Origin: Toxonevra muliebris
Taxonomy: Eukaryota; Arthropoda; Insecta; Diptera; Pallopteridae
Assembly (NCBI GenBank): GCA_963691655.1
Contig: OY829326.1
Location: 24,540,878-24,604,877, forward strand
Reading direction: 5' to 3'
DNA length: 64,000 bases
The notes beneath the pieces were generated by a model that was not told the origin of the DNA, made no database searches, and was given only the letters and a program-made list of their open reading frames with translations. A program made the position numbers and the translations under genes. Positions 13,501-25,329 of the stretch are shown piece after piece (position 1 is the stretch's first letter; each line of letters starts with the position of its first letter).

Positions 13501-13685
13501 TTTATAACTGGTGAATTTTTATCGAGCTCAAGGCCAAGCAAAAATAAAGTTTTTAAACAAATTTATTTTTATTTAAAAAAAAAAAAACAAACAAATATAA
13601 AAGTTTTTTAAAAATAAAAATAAATTTGTTTAAAAACTTTATTTTTGCTTGGCCTTGAGCTCGATAAAAATTCACCAGTTATAAA
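13501..13685. mobile_element. 185-bp foldback hairpin (snap-back MITE)
   Basis: The left arm begins TTTATAACTGGTGAATTTTT and continues through ATCGAGCTCAAGGCCAAGC. The right arm is its reverse complement, ending CACCAGTTATAAA. About 73-bp arms surround a roughly 38-bp A-rich loop. The arms look essentially identical. Confidence 0.85.
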
Positions 13686-15129
13686 TAAATTAACGACAAA
13701 AATATCTGTTCCATAAATAAATGCCAGGTTGACTAGACTTAATCCACAGATATAAATGAATGCTGCTTAGCAAATTTCAATTCAGTTTATACGTCTGAAG
13801 AATTTTTGGCATAATGTCTACAAAGTCTTCCACAGTTCTTTCCTTCAAATTGAATTTGTGGTTTGTATTAAGAACATATAATGTAGCATGCTTCGTAGTT
13901 GATGCACTCAAAAAATGCAAACCCTATCTCAAATTCACTTCAGTTTTCCCGCTGGGTGCTTGCACATATGTATGTATGTATGTAATTCTGTAAGTGTGTA
14001 TGTGCATGTAAGTGCATAATGCAATAGCATCAGGTTAACATACCCAATTTATTGGTTATTTATCATGCAATGTAATGGCACCCCGTGGACAACGTAACGT
14101 CAATGATGCAATGGGAATTACAACAACAACAACAAAAAGAGTTATTTTAAAAATACTACATATATGTATACTGCATATGAGAATATGACAGTAAATATGT
14201 GAATGTGTGTGTGTCTGTGTGCGTGTTCATGTGTTTGGACAAAAAGCCAATTTTAATAATTCAACTTGACTGCATGCATAAAGTAACAATGACAAAAACA
14301 CATACATATGTACGTGAACTTTAACATACATACGCATATGTATGTGTATGTGTGTGAATATTTAAAAATACAACTATGACATAAATGCAGTTGCCAAACA
14401 TTTTTTTTGTTTCTTGCGGGTTTTCGCTGTTATGGTTTTTACCATGTAGCGAGTGGCATAAAATTATATTGATGTTAAAATTTTATTGTATAAAAATGAA
14501 TAAGTAATAGCGCTTCAGTGAATCTCGGTAAATCGACTTCATATATAATACATACATATGTACATATTTATGAATGAAAAGTTGCAGTTCAATGCACGCA
14601 ATGAAGTGTTCAGAGTACAGACTAAAAAATATGTATACTTTTTTTTTTTTTTTTTGTATTACGGATCTACTAAATAATTATGTATGAATATAATGTGTTG
14701 TATAGATAGTTCAAGTAAATTATTAAGCACCTATTGCAACTTGCTTGAAAATTTAATTGATGTGGATTGAATCTGCCAAGAAATGTGAAACTTCTGTTGA
14801 GTTTTTGATGGTATGAAAATTCAGTTCAACAGAATCTTGAATGTCTTGCGTTCGGTAAGGTTATCTGTCTTAAACAGCAATTTCAGTTTCTACTGGGATT
14901 AGACAAACCCATAAATGCCAACGAAAAATTTCACAAAAAAAAAACTATATATATTTATTAATATAAGTAAAACGAATTTTAGGACGCTTAAAACTACCAG
15001 TAAATTTGTCAAAAAAAATTTAACTTTTTATGAACCTCTCAGAACTTTTTCTGGTTTTTGCTCTTTGTCACAATTCACATACGAAGAAAATTTTTGACTT
15101 AATTCTTATTCATTTGCTCTGCCACTCTT
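13686..15129. other. Intergenic DNA, no gene seen
   Basis: AT-rich sequence with short TATG/TGTG microsatellite patches near 13970 and 14280-14350. No gene was recognised. Confidence 0.4.
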
Positions 15130-15735
15130 TAGACCAAAACCAGATCAAAGTTCAAACCAAACGGAAATTTAAGCTAAAAATTAGACAAAAATTTAGACTT
15201 AAATGGGACCAAAATTCAGACTAAAAGCAGAACAAAATTCAGATCAAAATAATATCAAAATTCATACAAAAATCAAGATAACAAAATTAGACCAAAGTTT
15301 AGACCAAAACTGACACTAAAATTTAGACCGAAATTCAGATTAAAAGAGTTAAATTCTTAAAAAATATCCAAATGGATTGTTCTAATAAAATGAGTCACTT
15401 CCTTGACTTAGTTCTTAAATTCAATTCTCAGATAGAGAATTGAATTATAAAAAAAGAAATTTAGATCAATATTGAAAATTTTTAACAAAATTCAGGGCAG
15501 AATTAATACCAAAATTTATACTAAAACTAGATAGACTAAAAGTCAGATCGCAGCTCAGAACAAAATTATCACTAAAATTGAGATAGAGAAGTTAGAATAA
15601 AATTGATACCAAAATTGAGTTTAAAAATTCGACTAAAATTCAGACCATAAAAAATTAGACGAAAATTGATTTAAAAATTATATCAAAACTCAGATTACAA
15701 GCAGACCTTAAATTAGAAAAAAATTAAAACTAACA
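15130..15735 (+). repeat. Degenerate 12-bp tandem array, AGACCAAAATTC type
   Basis: Dozens of variants of AGACCAAAATTC or AGACTAAAATTT follow one another with irregular spacing. A SINE family C fragment (15358-15421) interrupts the array. A short outlier lies at 16595-16665, and opposite-strand relatives at 56530-56775 and 60745-61565. Confidence 0.65.
15358..15421 (+). mobile_element. SINE family C body fragment
   Basis: The stretch around ATAAAATGAGTCACTTCCTT and GACTTAGTTCTTAAAT matches the body of the 55117-55267 SINE on the other strand. The tRNA head is missing. Confidence 0.55.
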
Positions 15736-16594
15736 CAGTTGCTTAATCATAATATCGTGGTAAGGTACAATAGAGACTTTTGGTTTTCAGAGCTAAAAAA
15801 ATCATCTCTAAAATCGTAGCAGATTGTGAAATATATTGAAATCGCAAAAGCAGGTGGCAGATAGTATGATAGATCATAGTTGCATTTTGTTCAAATTTCA
15901 ATAATTTAATGTGTAAGTAAATGGAGGAGGAAAAAATCATTATACCATAAGTTATTTGGAACTTTTTGCCAAGAGATCCGAAGCAAGCAGAAAGATGAAG
16001 GAAGCTAAGAGTCTTTAGCGATTTTTTTTCGATGCAGAAAATGGTATTCATGCACAGATGCGCTTTCTTCGAATTCTCTTTTGAGTGTTAATGAGACAGG
16101 TGGATGATATACAAACCACGTCTTTGCTGATTGCCACAAGGTTACACTTTGTACTAAAACTAAGGGTTTACAGTGTTATTTTTGTGCCTCTGTAACTCCA
16201 GGTATTCTATGCAGTACTGCATATAAAATTGACACTGGTTATTGGTTGTGCGCTCATACTTTTTATTATTTTATTTGAGTTGTTAATGATTTTTAACCTG
16301 ATATGCTGAAATCCAATTTATTGTTCAAATAATAAAAAAGGCTTTAAAATCTTTTCAATTTCATATATTGATTTCCAATTTGCACTTTTATTTGATCTTG
16401 CTTTTTCTTCCATTTTTTATTCAAAATAAAAAACAAAACTCATACACCAAAATTCAACAAGATGTGGGAAATTTTAAAGCGTATTTTCTTTCAATTTGTT
16501 TTTTTTTTAACAGAATACCTTTTTGAAGAAAATGTTTTAAGAAATAATCTCAATTGCCACAGTAACTAATTTGTGACTAATATTACAGATCGTA

Positions 16595-16665
16595 GGCGTA
16601 AAGCTCAGACCAAAATTCAGACCAAAATTCAGACCATGATTAAGACCAAAAACAGATTAAAATTG
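16595..16665 (+). repeat. Short outlier of the 12-bp AGACCAAAATTC array
   Basis: Three to four clean units (CAGACCAAAATT) lie 50 bp before the piggyBac left end. The 850 bp between this and the main array show no repeat. Confidence 0.6.
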
Positions 16666-16714
16666 TATTCTGTCTGGATCCGCCATTGTGGAGAGAAATA
16701 TTGTGCTCTTTTAA

Positions 16715-18228
16715 CACTAGAAAGACTGAGAGCGGTTAATTGGCGGTTTTTGATATTTGATCAGTGGTAGCTCTGATACTATTTGAGATATGAATCGGGT
16801 TTTTTCTGACTATTACTAGTTTTTATTAAGCTAAATTATCACTATATTTAGGCTACTATGCTGTTTCGTTTTCTTTATATCAGCTATTAACCATAATAAG
16901 ACCATAAGCGGTTAATTGACCGCTACATATAAAATGTATGTCCAGTATGTTTACAATAAAAAAATTTACATGTATTTAACATCAATAGTAAAAAATACGA
17001 TTTAAATTTTATATTTTAAACATACTTATACATACAAATCTTCATATTTATAAATCGATTATGTATGTTCGTGGAGCCTTTGATGCATGTACGCTTTTTA
17101 TAAATGAAATATGAAATAAAACATGGGGCCCAAAATTTCTTCCCTAAAATTATGTCAAGGGATGAGTTCAAGGAAATTGTGAAATTTCTCTACTTTGATG
17201 GCAAACAGACAAAGCAGCAACGAAAACAATTAGATAAATTTAGCTTAACTTCTGAAATATGGCAAAATTTTTTGGATAATTTTTTTGCATGCTAGAGTTT
17301 TCGGTGTCTTTTACTCAGTTTATGGGTAATAAATTAGACAAATATGGAGCCAAATATTAAGTAGCTACAGATGCAAAGGAAAATATGTATCAGCAGCTGT
17401 AGAACAGAGTTTAGGGGAAAATGTGATATTAAAAATTCTGCAACCATACTTGGACATATGTAGAAATGTTACGCAGACTGCTTTTTACATCTTTATCGCT
17501 AGCCAAAAAACTGAAAACTAGGAGAGCTAGCATTGTGAAACACAAAATGGGAGTAGAAAAGAAGTGTCTCCATCAACACTATATACAAAACTGATAATAT
17601 TAACGTAAAATTATATCAGGGAAAGACATAAAAGAATGTTTTAATTTTGAGTAACTTGCACAGCAGCATGACAGTTTATCAAAAAGCTGAAAAAAGGAAG
17701 CCAGAGCCGGTTTTATTTTTCAATCATACAAAATGTGGTGTTGGCAGTGTTGACCAAATGTGTCAACATATATATAGTGTGTCATATACAGCGTTTGAGC
17801 GATGGCACGACGATGGCCAGTACATGTGTTTTGCCTAGCAAATGATAAATTCACATGTATTTACAAAACATGTATAAATCAAAGATATCTGGACGACCTT
17901 TTATTCTTCAGGTGGCTGAAAAACTGTTTAAGCCCTATGCCTCCAGCAGGCCAGAACCAGTAGAACAAGCGTGGCTTGAAACAGAACGGAATTTAATACT
18001 GAAAATAAAACATCGAATAGAAATTCTTAATAACATGTATCTGTTTCAACAATTACTTAAAATAAAAATCTTGTACTTATATACATAAAACATATTAATG
18101 TATATTTCTTTATGTTATTCTATTCCTGGAATCTGTTTAATTAAACGATTTTGTTAGAAACATGTTATGCGGTCAATTGACCGCTGATAGTCCAAGTAGA
18201 TATGCAGACAACGCCAGTCTTTCTAGTG
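16715..18228 (+). mobile_element. piggyBac-type transposon, decayed, with exact TTAA borders
   Basis: TTAA at 16711-16714 and 18229-18232 flanks 14-bp perfect TIRs (CACTAGAAAGACTG). Subterminal palindromes around AGCGGTTAATTGACCGCT occur near both ends. Inside, plus-strand pieces resemble piggyBac transposase: IMSRDEFKEIVKFLYFD with SEIWQNFLDN (17104-17295), and KPEPVLFFNHTKCGVGSVDQ (17647-17838), the region holding a catalytic Asp in piggyBac enzymes. Stops, frameshifts and the 1.5 kb length (autonomous copies are about 2.4 kb) show that it is dead. Confidence 0.85.
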
Positions 18229-18298
18229 TTAAAACTTTTATCTCTCTTCTACGAAGTACTAAATTGTTGTATTTAAATTGTGGTATTTAAATTGAGAT

Positions 18299-18375
18299 TT
18301 TAAAGGCGAATTCACCGATGGAAGTAGTAGTCTCACTTCGTTTTTTTTATGTGAAGTTTTTATGCTTTCAATTTA
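18299..18375 (+). repeat. One-armed copy of the GGCGGATTCACC MITE family
   Basis: It opens TTAAAGGCGAATTCACCGATG and is followed by the T-rich stretch and ATGTGAAGTTTTTATGCTTT shared with 18661. Confidence 0.5.
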
Positions 18376-18660
18376 AGTGAATTATTTTGATGTAGATTAA
18401 TTTTTGATAAGAGTAGACATTAAAAATTTCCGAAATACTTGATTGCCAAATAACAGTCATACCTAAATTGAAGCCTTGAGCCATTTATCTGTCAAAGTCG
18501 TCAATTTTTGACTGAATCAATCAATTTATGAATCAAATTTTGATGCATAATCGCTGATGCTCCAATTTAAGTATGACTGTAACGAGGTATTTTTACTAAC
18601 TCGATTTTTCATAGTTCAAGCGTGTAATGAATGAGCTACGGCTGAAATTTCCATATAAAT

Positions 18661-18747
18661 TTAAGGCGGATTCACCAACCGAGTTTCGCACTCTCTTTTC
18701 ATTATTTTTTTATGAAGTTTGTACGCTTTCAAGTTAAGAGAGCTGAT
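18661..18747 (+). repeat. One-armed copy of the GGCGGATTCACC MITE family
   Basis: It opens TTAAGGCGGATTCACCAACC, then has TTTCGCACTCTC and TATGAAGTTTGTACGCTTTC. It closely resembles the left arm at 5269. Confidence 0.5.
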
Positions 18748-20689
18748 TCCAATTCAACTTCCTTTTTTTGATAATTAAAAAAAAAAAATAAATATATATT
18801 TAAAAAATATATTTACACTCTTCGCGTTCCCATTTTTCAATTTTTGCCTTGTATAAATTTCCATTTTTTTTACACACAAACACGTTCAAATCAAGAATCC
18901 AAAAAAAAAATTTTTCTGTTACTATTTTTCTTCATTAGAAGGAAATTGGGAGGCAAATATTGAGAGGAACAAATTGTAGTAAATGCATTTACAAGCCTGA
19001 TGGTGAGTTAAGCGTATACGCTGCACTAAGGCTTACAGAGTTAATACATTTAACTTATGGCTTTTATTTTTCTCGATGAAAATCACTGAAATACAAAGCT
19101 AAATTTTTTTAATGATAAAAGTCTAAAGTGAAATATAAAGTTAATTAACCATAAAAATTTAAAGCCAAAATATTTAAAAGGTACTTTATTTTTATTTAAA
19201 TTATGGTCTTTTTCAAATGCACTTAAATTTTTATTTTTTTTTGTTTTTTTTTTTTTACTGACCAATATATACAAAAAATAAACGTTGAAACTATTTCATC
19301 ATAGTTAAAAATTGTTTGTTACAAAATGCACATAAAAACAACATTGGGAGAGATAGAAAGAAAAAGCGAGAGCAAGAGCGAATGAGTCCGATTAAAACTT
19401 TTCCAAAGCAAAATAATTAAATGCAAATTTTTTGTATGAAAAAAAAAAAAAAAAAACTTGATGTTATGCTTTCATTAAAAAGAACTTTGTTGTTTGTGGT
19501 ATGTGCGAGTGAGTGTATCTGTGCGAAAGAGATAGCTATAGCATGACAGCAACAGCATGAAACGATCGCTTCCAGCATTGCATGATGATGATTGCTTAAT
19601 TTTCTTTGTGGCACAACCACGGGTCAAGCTGTATGTGGTGTGGTGGTGTTTTGCATGAAATTAGCAAAATTAAAAGCATAACATTGGTTTAATTTTTTTT
19701 TCCATGTTCTTGTTTTGTACTTGTTTGCAGTACGAAATGCATGTTAAGCAAAAAAGTTTAAGAATAATGATTAATTTTAAAAGTTTATAGGAAAATATAT
19801 ATATATATATAGAAAATATATTTGATATAGTTAAATTTACTTTAATATAATTTAAAGTTCTCTGCATAATTGTATTTAAAATTGAAGCATTCTGCAATTA
19901 ATCTAGAAATAAATCTACTAAATTAAATTTTCGATCGTTGACAAGTTGTAGAAAAGAATTGGTATAAAATTAAATTTTGGAACAACTATGTTCTGGCCGT
20001 TTTCTCTCTCTTTGAAGTGTAACAGTGATACCAAAACTAAAACGTTACGTCATTTATCTGTATGCGAGTAAGAGAATTTTGAGGTATGACTGTAATGAAA
20101 ATATGTTTTCATTTTGTGATTATAAATTATTCAATCTTTTAACATTTAGAGTACCATTTTAAATAGTTTTGAATTAAAAGGTAAAGTATATGTCACTATT
20201 TATTCTCCGCACTCGTAGTCTTATGATGAGTGCGTACAGCTGTGAGGCTTAAAATGAACAGAAAGACAAATAAATTATGACGTAGGGATGAGTGCAATTG
20301 AAAGCATTTTATTGCAGGTGATGAAGTTACCAGTAGAGCAGATGTGATGCAGCTGAAAGGTTAAGCTTCCAAATGAGTAGCGGGGAAAGAGCAATTATAA
20401 TTTATGCTCTTGGTAAACATTAACCAGTTTGGATAAAAATAATAAATTTCATTTAATTTGAATATGGAATGATTTTGCTGCAAAAATATTTCTGAATTTA
20501 AAAAGCTTAACTCGCGAATATTTTTGTATTCTTTTTTACTTTACTTGTGGATATAAGTATAAGTCTTTTGTGTAAATGATATTTGTTTTTCTTAGAGATA
20601 TTTTTTTTTTTAATTTAAATTTTTGTTTGTGTTTTTTCTTTATATGTATATATTCAATATATTTATATTTACATAATTAACAATATTAA
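18748..20689. other. Intergenic DNA, no gene seen
   Basis: AT-rich with homopolymer runs (19240, 19440) and a short (TA)n near 19797. No supported gene. Confidence 0.4.
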
Positions 20690-21669
20690 GTTGCAACATG
20701 TACATTATATGGCTTATTTGCTCCATACATTTTGCTAAAGTATTTCAGATCTTCCTTGCGACCGCAGAATATGAAAATAGGGTGCTAAAAACCAAACAAA
20801 ATGAAAAAAAAAATTTTAAATTTGCGAAAACTGGATGCGCTACTCCGAAAAGAGTGAATTAAAAGGATGTTTTACAATGGGTTTGGGATCTTGTATGGAA
20901 AACACATTTATCTTACACATAAAAGAATTTAAGATATCTACTCCTATTTGAAATGGGCCGCTTGAGCGAATGGCGTACCCACAACTGATACAACTGAACA
21001 GAAAGCCACCCCTAGCGCCTAAAGTGGCCATTTGCCACTATTTTTTTACTAATTTTCAAATTCACCCGTTAGGATTTTGAAGATAGCGGTAATTTTATAA
21101 AAATTAAAGTACGTAGAATTATAGGTAATTCAATTTAATTTATTTAAAATACAACAATATTTCACATTGAGTTATATTTGAACAGGTAAATTAACTTTTA
21201 GTGAACCCATGTCGAGTACAATCAAGTTCACCTTTGACAAATATCGTCAAAAAATTGCACAAAAAATAAAGCAAGAGTTGAGAAAATTGTCTTATCGTGG
21301 AAATTTGTAATCTTTATTTACGTCTGTTAATTACAGTCTTATATGTACAGGTTTCCCACATACAACACGGCACTCGTAGAGCATGATTTCGCTCCAATTC
21401 GATTTGTTAATAGCGGAAATCCACATATAACACAATACCACAACAGCACGATATCCTTCCAATACGATTTGTGAATAGCTGAATTAGTGAAAATAATTTA
21501 GAAATTCAAATCGCTTTTTGAATTTGTTAATAAGCTATTTAACTACAACTCTAATTTTTATTTTTTATATTAATCAAATTCCAGTTTAATCTGTGTTCTA
21601 ATTTCATTATCATTTTAGCTTGTTAAATTCAAATTTTTTCTATAAATGTTCCAATAAATTTTCTGTTAA

Positions 21670-23647
21670 GGCCACCTTCTGGTCTATAGTGTTAAAAAAA
21701 ATTTTTTTTTTATTATATTTCAAAAGTATAGAATTTTAAAAGTATACTGTAAAAATATTTCTACAGCCTATATAGCAGGTGAGCGCAAAAGCAGGTAAAA
21801 GGGCCGACTGAAGTTAAAACTTATTTATCTCGAAACTATATTTTTCTGCACGGTGGGACACAAAAAATAAAAACTACTCGACGATTTGTCTCAAATTTTA
21901 CTATATTTTTCAGAAAACCAGTGCTTATCGCAGGAACTAAAAAAAACTTTCTACGTTGAATACTTCTTACTTTTTACATACAAAATGTAGTGAAAAAACG
22001 GTCTGTTTTCGTAAAGTAAATTTCAACAACGAGCCATTTTGAAAATTTTTTTTTCATTTTAATTCCTGTTATTGTAGTTATACTACATTCATACCAATTG
22101 TAATCTCTTTTTTTTGTTTGAGACCAGTGGAAAATCCAAAAACTGGCCCACCAGCAAGATCAGTTTTTTGAAGAGGGTAACTGTAACACTAATTTTAGTT
22201 TACTTAAAATTATAATTTTTTTTATTATTGGGAGTATGAATGTATAAACTCGTATTTTTTTCGTAATTTGGACATTTATTGTGAAAAAGTGATTATAAAT
22301 TTATACTCTAAAGTATTGTCTATCGTTTATCACAACCTTTTCCCATCTTTCTGGTAGCATACGGATTCCGCGTCGAAAGAACTCCTCATCTTTTGAGGCT
22401 ATCCACGAATCGACCCATTTTTTGAGTTCTTCGAAAGAACAGAAGTGCTGTTCAGCCAGGCCATGTGTCATCGATCGAAACAAGTGGTAATCAGAAGAAG
22501 CAATGTCTGGAGAATACGGCGGGTGGGGTAGCACTTCCCATTTCAGCGTTTCCAAGTATGTTTTTACTTGCCTTGCAACATGCGGCCGAGCATTGTCGTG
22601 CTGAAGAATAACTTCGTCGTATCTATTCTCATATTCTGGCCTCTTATCCTTTAATGCTCGGCTCAAACGCATCAATTGTAGTTGGTAACGGTCGCCAGTG
22701 ATCGTTTTATTCGGTTTCAACAGCTCATAATACACGACACCTTTCATATCCCACCAAATACACAGCATGAGCTTGGATCCATGGCTGTTCGGCTTTGCCG
22801 TTGATGTTGATGCATGTTCGGGCTGTCCCCATGATTTTTTACACTTTGGGTTATCGTAACGTATCCACTTTTCATCGCCAGACACAATACTATGCAGAAA
22901 ACCCTTTCTTTTCTGTCGTTCAATCAGCAGTTTACATGTGAAAAATCGCCGTTCGACGTCTCTCGGCTTCAATTCGTACGGCACCCAATTTTCTTGCTTT
23001 TGAATCATTCCCAATGATTCCCAATCATTTAGAAATGGTTGATTGATCAACTCTTAAAGATTCTGCAAGTTCTTGTTGCGTTTGACATGAATCTTCTTCG
23101 AGTAATGCCTTCAATTCTTCATCTTCGAACTTTTTCGGGCCGCCTGAACGTTTCCTGTCTTCAGCATCAAAATCACCACTTTTGAAACGGGCATACCACA
23201 CCTGACACATTCTAACGGCTATAGCACAGTCAGGATAAGCTTCAGTGAGTAAACGATGTGCTTCAGTTACGTTTTTATTTAAATGGAAGAAGCAAATTAA
23301 AACTTCCCGCAAATGTTGTTTTGTTGGCACGAAATTCGACATTTTCAGCTATTGCAAAACACTTTTGTAAAATTATGAAAATTATTTGACAGATAAATGC
23401 TTATAGTATTTTAGGCGCTCTTCGAGATAGAATAGCTGTCAATGTCAAAAAAATGGCGCGTATGATAGATATGAAGTTAGTCACAATTACTAGTTTATAC
23501 ATTCATACTCCCAATATTATTTTTGTATATTGTTAAAGTAATAAAATATATCTACAAAGTTAAAATACTATTGCTCATTATTTCATTAAAAAAAAAAAAA
23601 ATCCTAAAAACTCATCAAATTCAAGGGCGCTAGACCAGAAGGTCCCC
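21670..23647. mobile_element. TTAA-flanked non-autonomous element, split by a mariner
   Basis: TTAA at 21666-21669 and 23648-23651 flanks ends GGCCACCTTCTGGTCTA and, in reverse complement, GGGGACCTTCTGGTCTA. Without the mariner it is about 0.7 kb and has no coding frame. TTAA target sites are the hallmark of piggyBac-mobilised elements. The sequence just inside the left end (TATACTGTAAA region) resembles that inside the 45961 element. Confidence 0.7.
22228..23514 (-). mobile_element. mariner transposon, full length (1287 bp), transposase with one stop and one frameshift
   Basis: TA flanks both ends (22226-22227 and 23515-23516). The TIRs begin TTGGGAGTATGAATGTATAA. The minus strand encodes a mariner transposase from Met at 23342: [15 protein letters not shown], then the HTH region ([20 protein letters not shown]) to TISK and TGA at 23027-23025. 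A 1-bp insertion just after moves the rest into another frame: GMIQKQENWVPYELKPRD, SGDEKWIRYDN (first Asp), [10 protein letters not shown] (second Asp) and SPDIASSDYHLF (third Asp). The last two Asps are separated by 34 residues, the DD34D spacing of mariner. Apart from the two lesions the protein is complete to QYFRV near 22301. Confidence 0.93.
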
Positions 23648-25049
23648 TTAAGTGCTTATTATTAAATTTTGTTTGTATAAAATCAATATACTTACTTTCT
23701 GTTTTTTTTTTACTCTTTACAACCAAAAATAATAACTTAAATTATTTATAAAAGTGAGAAAATGTATCAAATCGTACAAAAAGTTAAAATATACATGAAG
23801 CAAATGAATGCTCCTGAATGTGACAGCTCGAACGAGCATTTATCCCACAAAGTTGTTTTTTAAGCTCTTGAAATATAACCCTGTTTTTGTACTACTTGCT
23901 TGTCCCGTATAAAACGATTTCGTATATAACACGGCAGATTTCTAATTTCTTGGAGACTAACTTTGCTTTTTATACTGCTCCCTTGTTCCGTATAACATGA
24001 ATGCGCACAACACGATGCTTTTTTGTAACCTAACTATCGTGTTATACGGGGGACATCTCTATTACATATTGATATAAATTAACAATTTTGACGCAAGCGA
24101 TTTAGTATGGAAAAATGTTAAAAGTTAGTTGTTATTTCTTGATTGGTAAGTTTCATTAATTTAAGGACATTTTTTCAACGCCTGTTTTGTTTTTTTTGCA
24201 ATTTTTTAGCGACATTTGCCAAAGGTGAACTTGATTGTACTCGACATGGGTTCACTAAAAGTTAATTTACCTGTTTAAATATAACTCGATTTGAAAAATT
24301 TTTGTATCTTAGATAAATTAAATTGAATTACCTACAATTCAACGTACTTTAATTTTCATTAAAATTACCGCTATCTTCAAAATCCTAACGGGTGAATTTG
24401 AAAATTAGTAAAAAAAAAGTGCCAAATGGCCATTTTAGGCGCTAGGGATGGCTTTCTGTTCAGTTGTATCAAAAAACTGGGTTAGCTTAAGTGGCCTATT
24501 TTACATGGGGCTAGATATCTGAAATTCTATAAATAAATATTTTTTCCATACAAGATCCCAAACCCATTGTAAAACATCCTTTTAAATCACGCTCTTCGGA
24601 GTAGCGCATCCAGTTTTTGCAAATTTAATTTTTTTTTTTCATTTTGTTTGGTTTCTAGCACCCTATTTTCAGATCTGAAATACTTAAGCAAAATAAGCCA
24701 TCTAATGTACATATTAGTTTTAATGTTGGTTTTATTTTTCTAAATTATTGTGAGCATTTTAATGTTTATAGTTTAAGAGGATGTGTTTGGTTTTTCCTAC
24801 ATATAGAAACCCACACCAAATAAAAAACTTCATTTTAATAACAGCTAATGGAAAAACAAAAAAAAAAAAATACAAAAACGAAAACAAATCAAACCACACA
24901 TATGATATTTGAAATATCCTTCACTAAAATTTGAAAATAATATTTGAAAACCAAAATTTTATATTACCAGTTGTTGTTTTTTAAATCGAAATATATATAC
25001 ACATAAAAATCTAAACTATTTTGCGTTTTTGTTGAAATATTGTTTTTAG

Positions 25050-25246
25050 ATTTATTGAAGCTTTAATGCATTTTTTTTAGTTTATTTATATAAATATTTT
25101 TTTTTTTTTTAGCAAAAACAATACAATATTAACAAAAAATCTTTCCCATTTTCCCTGCTCCCCTTATTTTTTTTTCTGTTTCTTTTTGGCTATATTGATA
25201 TATACGAGTATGTTTGAATCCATATAATACTTTATATTTTTTAATT
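25050..25246 (-). other. DIP-theta: Probable start of DIP-theta 3' UTR
   Basis: The DNA directly after the stop codon is A-rich on the minus strand. It contains several AATAAA-type signals, for example near 25055. Fly neuronal 3' UTRs can run for kilobases, so the true end of the transcript is unknown. Confidence 0.35.
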
Positions 25247-25329
25247 TTATGATTGATTTCTGAGCAGCAAAAATATGAATATAAATCCGCATAAACTCAA
25301 TGTGGTCGTTCCTTTATTTGGCTTCACGG
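25247..25329 (-). CDS. DIP-theta: DIP-theta last coding exon with hydrophobic, GPI-signal-like end
   Basis: The acceptor CAG at 25332-25330 lies behind a T-rich stretch on the minus strand. The exon's two first bases complete a codon begun at 27043. It then reads [22 protein letters not shown], broken here as VKPNKGTTT and [13 protein letters not shown], and ends RNQS then TAA at 25249-25247. A small polar spacer followed by about 13 hydrophobic residues and a very short tail is the pattern of a GPI-anchor signal, known for several DIPs. Phase match, stop position and hydrophobicity are the evidence. The residues are not conserved enough for me to confirm them by recall. Confidence 0.75.

Larger units (their letters stand above)
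20690..24725. mobile_element. Composite element with long (about 0.55 kb) inverted repeats
   Basis: Sequence at 20700-21280 reappears in reverse complement at 24190-24720, for example CCCATGTCGAGTACAATCAAG, the block around GGCCACTTTAGGCGCTAGGG, and TACAAGATCCCAAACCCATT. The arms differ by substitutions and indels; the right arm lacks 20 and 11 bp present in the left. Between them lie a TTAA element (21670-23647) and, inside that, a mariner. No transposase belonging to the outer element was found and no target duplication could be fixed. Confidence 0.7.
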
